A DNA stretch of 64,000 nt from Rhizomys pruinosus (lineage: Eukaryota > Chordata > Mammalia > Rodentia > Spalacidae): assembly GCA_009823505.1 (NCBI GenBank), contig VZQC01001008.1, positions 3,415,648 to 3,479,647 on the forward strand, read 5' to 3'. Position numbers and translations under genes: made by a program. The notes under the pieces are model-generated. The model had not been told where the DNA came from and did no database searches. It saw nothing but the letters and a program-made list of their open reading frames with translations. Within the stretch, counting starts at the first letter, position 1. The number at the start of each line of letters is the position of its first letter. Positions 55,074-64,000 of the stretch are shown piece after piece.

Positions 55074-55610
55074 AAATCCTTACTTCTTAAAGGCTTTATT
55101 CTGTCACCTCACAGACCTAGGGACCAAGATTCTAACACATGAACTCTTGAAAGACACACTAAAACCATAGCACTACACAGCTCAGCAATTTCACCCAGGT
55201 GCTTACTAAAGAAAAGAGAAAACTGGGGACTGCTGAGACACCCAGCTCGTGGACTGAGCAACTACTGGGGCAACAGCCTCTTCAGAGTATAGACTGCCAT
55301 TGTTGGACTACCCAAGCTGTATCATGGAGGGCAGTACAGGAAGATCAAGACAGGACACAGTGCTTACTGGGCCTTACTTGGTTACCATGGGAAGGGAAGA
55401 CCCCAGTGTAGAGCACAAGGGCAGGACTGGTGGTTGTTTGGGCTTGCCAAGGAGGAGCCTTCAAACAATTTAAGGAAAACATGACATCTTTCAGCCTAAC
55501 AAAGAAAAGAAAAAAAGAAATCATAAGCTGAAGATGCTAAAATCTATGAATCATAATCTTGATATATGTGTGTGACATGCATATATGCATATTTTGGAGT
55601 GACGCAAATT
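54926..55610. repeat. Inverted duplication, clean arm
   Basis: Counterpart of 52408-53660 in reverse complement. It includes the antisense B1, the segment aaatccttacttcttaaagg, and gcttactaaagaaaag, and it reaches into the start of an L1 3' end. The sequence reads without obvious indels. Confidence 0.75.
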
Positions 55611-55850
55611 GGAAGGAACAACAACAAAAAATACTGGGTCAAAGAACTGACCGAAATGGTGAACTTCTGCCTGAAACAGGAAACTTCTGCATTGAAAAGT
55701 GACTGAGAAGAAGATGAAAAGCATGTATGGCAGAACGCATGAGCTCTGGTGGGGTGGGGGCAAGGCAGAGGGAATGGGCCTGGATTTGACTGGGAAATGT
55801 TGTATGAAATGCACAAAGCTTCAGTAAAAATTGGCTTTGAAAAAAAAAGA
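55600..55850 (+). mobile_element. L1 3' end
   Basis: gggtcaaagaactgaccgaa, cagaacgcatgagctctggt, a G-rich stretch, and gatttgactgggaaatg with an A-rich end. It is the same 3' UTR type as at 48425-49370. Confidence 0.65.
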
Positions 55851-56242
55851 AAAGAGAAAACATAGGACTTGGACAAGAATAGTCATAAGCAGCCTTATTT
55901 CTCTACAAAACCATCTGCTAACAGGTCTGGGATTGCATCTTGGAGATAACTGGCATTACCTGTGACCTCAGGCTCTCCTTGCTTAGGAGTCTGGGTCAAG
56001 ATATCCCCATTCACTCTTTCTCAAAGGTCTTGGAGGACGTACTTCATGCATCTGAAGGTGAAATAGGAAAGCAGAGAGGTGTGGGAAACAGGCATACGGG
56101 GTAAGGCACACAGGGGTGAGGCAAACACTGCTGCCAGGATGGTGTCACAGGAGACCACTCCATCTGGATGCAAGGCTCACATTCCAGCTGGATGCAGGGT
56201 GTGCATTCTCCCTGGTGCAGTGTGCATTTGTATCTCAATCTG

Positions 56243-56243
<1 letters not shown>

Positions 56244-56301
<58 letters not shown>

Positions 56302-56506
56302 GTTTTTTTTTTTTTTCTTTTTCTGTCTTTCGAGGACTCTTGGTCTCTCCTCTGCCCCTTCCCTCAGCTTGGCGTCTTGGAATTTCTCACTTTTTAGACC
56401 AGGCTGGACTTGAACGTACAAAGATCCGCCTACTCTCTGTCCTCCCTCCGGTCCCCCCCCTAGGACTAACAGGCGTTGCTCTCACCCCCATGCCCCAGCC
56501 CCGGAT
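56244..56506 (-). mobile_element. Antisense B1 with long poly-T, many indels
   Basis: A T run of more than 50 bases with a G interruption is followed by an antisense B1 that is still recognisable (cctcagcttggcgtcttgga, gaccaggctggacttgaacg, caaagatccgcct). It has scattered extra C and T. Confidence 0.7.
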
Positions 56507-56699
56507 AACTGCTTTTTAAAAGACTCCCCAAGACAATCTTCTCTTGCATCAAATGGTCCATTACCCCTGTGCCCATTTACCGTCAGCTACAAACCTTTCT
56601 ATACACCCTTTGCTTGTTTTTAGATGTTACTTAAAATTTCCCTTGTTCCCCAAGTCTACACCGCCGGCTTATACATCTCATACTCCTATATACTATTAT

Positions 56700-57006
56700 T
56701 ATTTATATTTTTTTTTCTTTTTTTTTTTTCTTGAGAAAGGGCTTCCCTCTCAAGTCCCAAGCTTGGCCCCTGCGAGCCGCTTCTTGTACTTACGACCAAG
56801 GCTGGCCTTGAACTCACACGAGGATGCCGCCTTCTTGCGCCCTGCCCACCAGTGCTCGGCCATTAAGGCGTGCTTCCTCTGCACCACCACAGCCTCGCGC
56901 TACAGCGGCTTCTTACGCTGCCCATGTGGGGCCTGGGATTCGAACCATCGGGTCCTTCTGCAAGAGTAGTCAGTTGCTCTTAACTTGCTGAGCCTCTCTC
57001 CAGCCC
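56700..57006 (-). mobile_element. Antisense B1 and B2 pieces, heavily indel-ridden
   Basis: First comes an antisense B1 (aaggctggccttgaactcac). Then follows an antisense B2 3' half (ggcctgggattcgaaccatc, tctgcaagagtagtcagttg, gagcctctctccagccc). Inserted C, T and G bases break both. Confidence 0.65.
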
Positions 57007-57319
57007 TTTTGTTACTATTATGTTTTTACACGTGTCTCAGGGTACGCCTATATGTGTCTGCAAATCAGGCCTGTGACGTTCATATTTTCTGCATGACCAT
57101 TTCAACATATTAACTGTGGTTGAAACTAATGGTATCTCAATTGTATTTATGGGTTTTTTTCAGTTGACGTAAGGGGATTGATTAAAAAGTTGTAATTACA
57201 GTCACCTCTCAGAGGACTTTCTATGACTCTCTTAACTAACACTTATAGTATAATGTTGGTACTATTGTTAGATTTTCCTTAATGAAGCTTGTAAAGTAAA
57301 AATTTCTTGCAGTTGATAA

Positions 57320-57920
57320 TTTTTTAAAATATATTTATTTCTTTATATATATTTTTATCAAAACTAGACCCGTTTTTTTCTCCCCCCATCCCCCACCCAC
57401 CAGAGCTCATGCCCCCCATATTCTGCCACAATATCTATGCTTTTCATCTCTTTCTCAGTCTTTCTCCATGTGGAAGTTGCTTTGTTTGACCAAGTAATTC
57501 ATGTTAGTCGTTCTTGATTTTATGTCTTCTGTTGTTGTTGTTTTTGTTTCCAGTATGCATCACTTCCAACTGTTTTGGACAAAATCTCAAGGGTCCGTGC
57601 ACAAGAAATATTACGAATATTGGTAATGGCCCCTTTACTAGCATCCATCCAGTGAGGGATTTAAAAACATTCATTTGTTTGTTTTTCTGGGACTGTGTTA
57701 CTTCACTCAGCTTATGATGTTCCTCTGGCTCCAGCCATTTTTCCTGCCATAAGTCTCATTATGTTCTTCTCTTTCTATTGTGGCGTGGGGGAGCCCGTCG
57801 CATTGTTGTGTGAGAGGGGTGGGTACTACATTTTTTCTCTATCCACTTGTCAGTTTGAGGGGCACTTGGTTTGGGTTCCAGCTCCTTGGCATTGTGAAGA
57901 GAGCTACAGTAAAAGGTGGC
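57320..57920 (-). mobile_element. L1 3' end, antisense
   Basis: In reverse complement it matches the L1 3' end at 48780-49260: the gagctcatg segment, TTG-repeat tract, tttggacaaaatctcaaggg, cacaagaaatattacg, and ctccagccatttttcctgcc. The reading remains recognisable up to about 57920 (cttggcattgtgaagagag). Confidence 0.75.
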
Positions 57921-58924
57921 CGTTGCCGTGTATTCTCGTGCGGTGTGGTGGTTGGGGGGGGGTGTTGGTGGGTGGGGGGTGGGAGTCTTGAGGTGGTGGG
58001 GGGTACGCGTTGCGCTAGGGGAGTGGTGCTTGTTGAGTGGGGGGTTTTGATGGCGTGGGGTTGGGGGTGGGGTGTTGGGTGAGGAGGGATGGTTCATGTT
58101 GTCCAAGGGCGTGTCCAGGGTGCGGGGTTGGCTCCCACCACTGCTTGTCCTAGGGTGGCTGTTATGTGGAAGTTTACGATTCCCACAAAGGAGCAGGTGG
58201 TGGGGACTGAGTGGTGTCGCCCTTTCCGCCACAGACCGCTTAGCGAGTACTTGTGGTGGTATCATTTGTATGGTGGGTTTCGTGGTGTGATCCTGCCCGA
58301 GTTCTTTATGTGGAGTTAAGGGGAAGTTGAGGTGGATTCTTAAAGTGGTGGGGTTTGTATTTGCGACGTCCTGTAGGATTGATTTAGTGATGTTGCAGCA
58401 CGCTTCTTTTAAGGTTGTTTCTTCAGCGGCGCGCTCTAATTTCGCTCAGCTGTGGGGATGGTGAGTCTGGCTTTGTGTCATGGCTCTTTGCTCCATTGCG
58501 TGTCGCGTATGGGTTGTATGTGGGGGGGGTGGTCGGGGGTCAGTTTGTTTGCTTTTCGTTCTTTTTTGTTCCCCCCACCGTTCCCCCCCCCCCCCCCCAC
58601 GCTGTCGCCTCCCCCTCTCCCCTCCGTTCGCTGCCATCGGCGGCGCCACGCGCGCACGACGTGGGTGCTCGGCGCGAGCCGGGACCCCCGACATCCCCCG
58701 GTCCCTCCCGATCTAGCACGGAGACTCAGTGGAGCGACGTGCAGCGTCTGTGAATCCGGCACTCGATGCTTTACACTCCCCTTCCCCCTCTCTGCCTCTA
58801 CGCACTCTCACCCCCCCTTCCTGTTGCTAGAGCGCGTGCTTTCTATCTCTATGTGTGAAGCTGGGTATGCTCAAGTAGCCCCACTCGTGGTGTCGGGATT
58901 TTTCTCTTTACTTAATTGATTGTT

Positions 58925-58982
<58 letters not shown>

Positions 58983-59971
58983 GGGGGAGTGGGGGGGGGT
59001 TTGGGGGGGGTGGTCCCATTTGTGTTAACGTGTGTGTGCATCTTATTCAGTGAGGCGGTGTGCGTGTGGGCTGAATTTAGGGAGGGGTGGTGGCTTTGTT
59101 CCGTATGACTATGTCGTGTGTTTTTAGTTCTGGAGTCGGCCAAGTGGGGCTGGTGGTTGTTCTGGTGGTGGGCTATCGCGCCTCGTTCAAGAGAGTTTGC
59201 GGGGTGGGCGGGGTTTTGTGGGTGGGGGTGTTTAAGGTGGGGGGTTGGGCGTGGGGGGTTCAGCTTGTTGAGGTCCTTTGATCTCGCTTCTGGTTGTTGT
59301 TGAGGGCTTTTGTTACGGCTAGAGCGGTAGGTGGTGGGGGTTTATTTGTTTGTTTGAGGTTGGGGTGTGTGTGGTTGTGGGGTCGTAGGGGTTTAATTTC
59401 ATTCTTCTACATCTGGTGGGTGGTTTGATTGCCAAGTTTTTTTTGTGTACCACCACACTTGGACTAAGATGGCTTTTGTTTTTTTGGTTTTTATTTGTTG
59501 TGTTGTTTTTGTTTTGTTTTTTTTTTTTTTTTTTTTTTTTTTTTATTGTGTGTGTGCATATGTCATGGTGAGAGTATGGAGGTTATTGGCTGGTTTGGGT
59601 GTCTGAAAGGAATGGACCTGTGGCGTTAGCGTGGTGGGGGTATGTTACTGAGGCGTGGGGGTGGTGGATCTTGGGTTTGGTTGTCGTGGTTGGTGCAGAC
59701 AGGTGCTGGTTTGGGGTGTTGCCGAGGGGTGAGGGCGCGGGGGGTACCAGGGGGCTGTGTCTGGTGTTGGGGATGGACTAGCGGCCGTGTGGTGGTAGTA
59801 TAGGTTGAAATCTGGTGGGGGTGGTAGTAGAGATCGCGCGCGCCCGTGGGGTATTGCTCTTCAGCTCAGGATGTTTGGTTTTGCGCTTTGTCGGGGGGGG
59901 GTGGGGGGGGGGGTCCGTTTGGTTTTTCGAATGAATTTGAAGGAGCTTTTGTTGTGTTCCAAAGGCCGTGC

Positions 59972-60003
<32 letters not shown>

Positions 60004-60595
60004 GGGGGTTGGTGGTGTTGGTGGGTGTTGGTGGGGGTGTGGGCGGGGGGTGGAGGTGAAGGAAGGTGGGGGAAGAGGGAGAGAAGTCTTGTGGGATGTG
60101 ATTGGGGGGGGAGTTGCGTTAGCATAGGGTGGTATAGAGGCGAAGAGGAGTTTCGGGGAGGGTGGAGGAGTGGGCCATTTTTGTTACGAAGTTAGAGTTT
60201 CCCATGCCATGAGCATGGGAGGGGGTTTTTGCCGATCTTCTTAGTGTCTCTTCAATGATTTTTTCCTAAATGTTACATAATTTTTGTGGGGGTTGGTTAG
60301 GATGATTTTTTGTGTGTGTGTCTGGTGGGTATGGGTTTGGTCCTAGGTGCATTTATTGGGTTTTTGACGCGCGGTTATTGTGAGGTTCGCGGGGAAGAGA
60401 AGGTCTGCTTTGGAAGAGTCTTTGTCGCCCCGTTGTGAGGGTTGTTCTTGGTGTGTCTTGTAAAGAGGGGGATAGGCCACATTGATTGTTTGTTAAGGGT
60501 TAATTTTTGTATCGTGTGCCACTGTTGCTTTGTGAGAGCGGTGTAGTCATTTCTAGGAAGTTTGTTCTTGGTGGGGTGGGAATGGGTTTTAGGGC
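57920..60595. other. G/T-rich, unreadable block inside an antisense L1
   Basis: The block has dense G and T homopolymers on the plus strand (poly-G of about 27 at 59975, poly-T of about 50 at 58922 and 29 at 59517). A C-rich stretch lies at 58570-58820. It lies between an antisense L1 3' end and an antisense L1 ORF2 RT segment; its 2.7-kb length is about that of the missing ORF2 part. Only traces such as gaagtttacgattcccac at 58169 look like L1. I see no gene in it. Confidence 0.7.
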
Positions 60596-60597
60596 GT

Positions 60598-60845
60598 CCC
60601 TTAAGTAAACAATCATATCATCAGCAAATAGGGATAGCTTGACTTCCTCTTTTCCAATTAGTACTCCTTTAATTTCCTTTTCTTGCCTTATTGCTCTAGC
60701 AAGTGTTTCAAGCACTATATTGAAGAGCAGTGGTGACAGGGGGCAGCCTTGCTGAGTTCCTACCTTTAGAGGGAATGTTTCTGTCATTTCCCCATTTAGG
60801 ATGATATTGGCTCTGGGTTTCCTGTATATGGCTTTGATTACATTG
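60598..60845 (-). mobile_element. L1 ORF2 reverse transcriptase fragment, antisense
   Basis: The minus strand reads cleanly through the L1 RT core, including [16 protein letters not shown] and [12 protein letters not shown] (the ADD catalytic motif). It is cut at both sides: a B1-like element at 60868 follows upstream, and the G/T-rich block begins downstream. Confidence 0.92.
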
Positions 60846-60867
60846 AAATTTTTTTTTACAATAATAA

Positions 60868-61010
60868 GCCATGTGTTATGGCTCATTACTGTAATCCAAG
60901 CACTTGCGAGGTTGAGACAGAAGCACTGCCTCGAGTTTGAGGCCAGCTTGGGCTATATAGTGAGTTCCAGGCTAGCTTTGGCTATGAAAAGAGACTCTGC
61001 CACAATTTGT
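60868..61010 (+). mobile_element. Old B1-type SINE
   Basis: actgtaatccaagcacttgc, gaggccagcttgggctatat and gtgagttccaggctagc read as a diverged B1/pB1, with an A-rich end. Confidence 0.65.
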
Positions 61011-61247
61011 GCTCCCAAAGAAAGAGAATAACCCTAATAGGTCTTAAACTGGAGGAACATTGCTTTATTTATGTTTATTCATTCCATTTCTCATTAGTAA
61101 GAATTAATTTTTAATAAAGTAGTAACGATTTGAAAATAAAAATAATGAAATGTGAGAATAAGGAATCCAAAGCTCATTTGAAAATTAAGACTCTCAAGGG
61201 GGATATTTAGTTTACAGTCAGTGAGTTATTGTCTAATGTATCTGCAT

Positions 61248-61293
61248 GTTAATGAAATGTAATAATATTAGTTAATGAAATGTAATAATATTA
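61248..61293. repeat. 23-bp perfect tandem duplication
   Basis: The 23-bp stretch beginning gttaatgaaatgtaataata occurs twice, head to tail, in AT-rich unique-looking sequence. Confidence 0.95.
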
Positions 61294-61965
61294 GTCTGGG
61301 TAATGTTCAGTAATTCAGTTTTAATGATAAGTGTTTCATTGACATAAATAACTATAATCTTAATTGTAAATGAAATATATACTGCATATATAAAATTTAA
61401 CAGTGTAAAATGAAAAGCATATGGAGTTTCTAATGGTTCTGTTAACAATGGGCACATTCTTACCACCTGAAAATCATTTTATTAAAGTTGATGAGAAATG
61501 CAGTTAGGAGCCTTAATTAAAGGCATCAGTGGCTGGCTTGTTGAAGACATATTTGGAAATAACATTCAATCAGTAACTTTTTTGTCTCTACCCTCTCAAA
61601 TAGCAATCTGTCTTACTTGACTTTTAAGAAGTCTTCCAGGCTGGGAGATACTAAAACTATGTCATCACAAAGTAAAAGGAAATGATAGGATTTTTATTAA
61701 TAAAGGGATAATACCTAGCAGGGTGCCTGCAATGCTTGCAAGCCCGACACATTTGATCTGAATGTAGGTGATTCCTCTTCATCCCTCCAATAGCACCTAA
61801 AGGTGCTTGGGCTCCAGGATCCTTGCCAGTGGGAGCAGTGGAGGAGGGAAGGGGGTATGCTAATGAGACAAGTGGTTTTCATATAAGAGGAAGATCCTAC
61901 AGTTGTCCAAAGCCATCGCTTTCCCCTCACATCATAATTAACAAAGCAGGGACTGGGGTTTAAGG

Positions 61966-62583
61966 TCCTGCTGGCTGGACTGGTGGTATTCATCCTGCTC
62001 ACTGCAGGGCTGGTGGTATTCCTCCTGCTCACTGGCTGGACTGGTGGTATTTGTCCTGCTCACAGCAGGACTCGTGGTATTCCTCCTGCGCACTGCAGGA
62101 CTGGTGGTATTCCTCCTCCTCACTGGCTGGACTGGTGGTATTCCTCCTGCTCACTGCAGGACTGGTGGTATTCATCCTGCTCACTGCAGGACTGTGGTAT
62201 TCCTCCTGCTCACTGCAGGACTGGTGGTATTCATCCTGCTCACAGAAGGACTCGTGGTATTCCTCCTGCTCACTGCAGGACTGGTGGTATTCGTCCTGCT
62301 CACTGCAGGACTGGTGGTATTCCTCCTCCTCACTGGCTGGACTGGTGGTATTCCTCCTGCTCACTGCAGGACTGGTGGTATTCCTCCTGCTCACTGCAGG
62401 ACTGGTGGTATTCCTCCTGCTCACTGCAGGACTGGTGGCATTCCTCCTGCTCACTGCAGGACTGGTGGTATTCGTCCTGCTCACTGCAGGACTGGTGGTA
62501 TTCATCCTGCTCACAGCAGGACTGGTGGTATTCCTCCTGCTCACTGCAGGACTGGTGGTATTCCTCCTGCTCACTGCAGGACG
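61966..62583. repeat. 30-bp minisatellite, about 20 copies
   Basis: Units contain ctggtggtattcctcctgct and cactgcagga. Variants include ggctggactggtggt, attcatcctgc and a 29-bp unit at about 62193. The array ends just before the ERVK LTR. Confidence 0.97.
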
Positions 62584-62599
62584 AGCAGTGTGGGGCTCT

Positions 62600-62926
62600 C
62601 AGACATGTTTAGCCAACTGGTAGCTTTCCACTAGCAGCTTCCCAGCACTGAAATTATCACGAGGAGGTTGCAGTCCATTGTGTAACTTTACAGGAGGTGT
62701 TGCAAATTTTCACCTTAAGTAACGATCTGTATCTGCACATTCTTTCCAATATGTAAGCCCTGAAGTGCCCTGTGGTTTAGCAATGCTTCTGCATTCCCTG
62801 CTCTTTATATTCTACTTGTGTTCCTACAATAAACGAGACTTGATCAGAACCTGTCTTGTCTCCATTCCTTGCGTCTCTTGCCCCTTCCCCTCACTCCTTC
62901 TCTTCCAGGACCCCATTGACTGACCC
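62600..62926 (+). mobile_element. ERVK 5' LTR (left border uncertain)
   Basis: A TATA-like ctctttatat lies at 62801-62810, and AATAAA at 62828-62833. Then a C/T-rich U5-like part runs up to gaccca at 62923-62927. A lysine-tRNA-type primer site and gag follow directly. The 5' border could lie inside or next to the minisatellite. Confidence 0.6.
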
Positions 62927-62927
62927 A

Positions 62928-62943
62928 GGTGCCCAACGTGGAC
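62928..62943 (+). other. Retroviral primer binding site (tRNA-Lys type)
   Basis: ggtgcccaacgtggac closely resembles the tRNA-Lys primer site used by class II (ERVK) elements, with a C-to-T change near its start. Confidence 0.7.
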
Positions 62944-63065
62944 TGGAAGCACAGAAGACCCCGTGAAGGGGACGCAGTGAAAGGCTGGTGTGAGAAGATT
63001 CTTTAGTTTTAGTTTGCATCATGGGAGCCTGCTGCTGCATAAACTGAGGTAAGTGCTGTGTTAAA

Positions 63066-63411
63066 ATGGGGCAAGAATTAAGTCAGTATCAGTTGTATGT
63101 TGAACAATTAAAGCAGACCCTCAAGGCATGAGGAGTAAAGGTTAAAATCCAGCATCTCCTTAATTTTTTTGACTTTGTTAAAGAGATTTGTCCTTGGTTC
63201 CCTCAAGAAGGGACTATAGATGTTAAAATATGGAAGCAAGTGGGAGATGCTTTTCAAGATTATTTTAAAACCTTTGGGCCCAAAAAGATTCCTGTCACTG
63301 CCTTTTCCTATTGGAGTTTGATTAATGATATTTTTTTTTGATTAATGATATTTTAAATACCCAGTCTACAACAGTAGTAGCAGCAGTTGAGGAGGGACAT
63401 AGGCTCTTTTT
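63066..63411 (+). pseudogene. ERVK gag, 5' part, broken
   Basis: An ATG-GGG start (Met-Gly, as in myristoylated Gag) opens a frame that reads as the matrix region of a betaretrovirus-like Gag of the MusD/MMERVK10C kind. An in-frame TGA at 63129-63131 interrupts it, then it resumes. A short duplication (ttgattaatgatatt twice near 63317-63354) and a T run then break the frame. Two B2 elements interrupt it further; Gag-like sequence resumes near 63935 and leaves the window. It cannot make an intact protein. Confidence 0.8.
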
Positions 63412-63652
63412 TTTTAATTTTTAATTTTATTTATTTATGTGTATGAATGTACTGTTTTGCATGCAGGTCTGTGCACCCATGTCGTGCAATGCCGCGGAGG
63501 TCAGAAGAGGGTCTCAGAATCCCCTGGAACTGGAGTTCTCCTGGAATTGGAGCCACAGACGGTTCTCAGCCACCATGTGGGTGCTGGGGATCGAACCCGG
63601 ATCCTCTGCAAGAGCGGTCGGTGCTCTTAACCACTAGGCCATCTCTCCAGCC
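63412..63652 (-). mobile_element. B2 SINE, antisense, in ERVK gag
   Basis: Full-length antisense B2 with intact box B (gatcgaacccggatcctctg on plus). The motif cataggctctt flanks it. Confidence 0.94.
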
Positions 63653-63680
63653 CCATAGGCTCTTTTTTTAACCCAACTTT

Positions 63681-63921
63681 AAAAAAAAAATTTAAAATTT
63701 ATTTTTGTATGTGTATGAGTGTACTGTCTGCATGTAGATTTGTGCACCTGTGTCGTGCAATGCCATGGAGGTCAGAGAGGGTCTCGGATTCCCCTGGAAC
63801 TGGAGTTCTCCTGGAATTGGAGTTAGACGGTTCTTAGCCACCATGTGGATGCTGGGGATTGAACCCGGGTCCTCTGCAAGAGCAGTCGGTGCTCTTAACT
63901 GCTAGGCTATCTCTCCAGCCC
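63681..63921 (-). mobile_element. B2 SINE, antisense, second insertion at the same site
   Basis: Full-length antisense B2. The motif cataggctctt occurs before the first B2 (about 63398), between the two (about 63654) and after this one (about 63925). Confidence 0.94.
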
Positions 63922-63934
63922 AGACATAGGCTCT

Positions 63935-64000
63935 TAAAAAAGCCTGTGTTGCCCCACAACTCGTCCCAACCCCAGATAAGGAGGACCCAGCCACTATTCA
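63935..64000 (+). pseudogene. ERVK gag continuation, cut by the window edge
   Basis: After the second B2 the Gag-like reading resumes in the same orientation as 63066-63411 and runs out of the window. Confidence 0.6.

Noticed and set aside
57759..58265. Minus-strand open frame of 168 codons rich in Pro, His and Thr
   Set aside because: It lies in the G/T-rich block that replaces an L1 body and has no family resemblance.
61983..62634. Open frames of about 180 to 209 codons on both strands
   Set aside because: They come from the 30-bp minisatellite at 61966-62583.

Overview
The window is vertebrate nuclear DNA from a muroid rodent. B1 and B2 SINEs are abundant on both strands, there are B3 and B4-like SINEs, L1 3' ends, ERVK and MaLR pieces, and one protein-coding gene split into short GT-AG exons. 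The B1 copies share a right half ('gctggggctacagggagacc') that differs from the mouse and rat B1 consensus as I remember it. A non-Mus, non-Rattus lineage is therefore likely; gerbils are one possibility, but I cannot name the species.

The gene is Otud7a (Cezanne-2), an OTU-family deubiquitinase, on the minus strand. Its last eight coding exons lie at 37899-38000, 36970-37097, 36277-36389, 31068-31195, 29301-29450, 5897-6011, 5645-5729 and 1842-3311. Spliced in that order they keep one frame and give 762 residues. These cover the OTU catalytic core (GDGNC cysteine, DQAHF histidine), a basic and Ser-rich region, an Ala/Thr tract and a C-terminal A20-type zinc finger. The N-terminal exons are not here, so 38001-64000 is part of one large upstream intron. 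Bases 1-1841 are 3' UTR or downstream sequence.

Layout: 1-6 kb holds the 3' UTR, the large last exon, a CpG-rich intronic block and two small exons. 6-29.3 kb is an intron with SINEs, Tigger-type DNA transposon fossils, a solo-LTR-like element and five minisatellites (units of 31, 20, 30, 18 and 50 bp). 29.3-38 kb holds the OTU-core exons and a sixth minisatellite (47 bp). 38-52.4 kb is intron built of decayed L1 interrupted by many SINEs, a retroposed U6 snRNA copy, an old ERV pol remnant and MaLR LTR pieces. 52.4-60.6 kb looks technically unreliable: it starts at a single N, contains an inverted duplication with one indel-ridden arm, and has a G/T-rich stretch where the body of an antisense L1 would be expected. 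60.6-64 kb is clean again and holds a 30-bp minisatellite and the start of an ERVK provirus (LTR, lysine-tRNA-type primer site, broken gag) carrying two B2 insertions at one target site.

I found no new multi-gene system. The most interesting items are the minisatellite cluster (one array starts 36 bp from a splice donor of the catalytic-histidine exon), the Ala/Thr hexanucleotide expansion in Otud7a, a weak splice donor in the OTU core, and the probable assembly artefacts.
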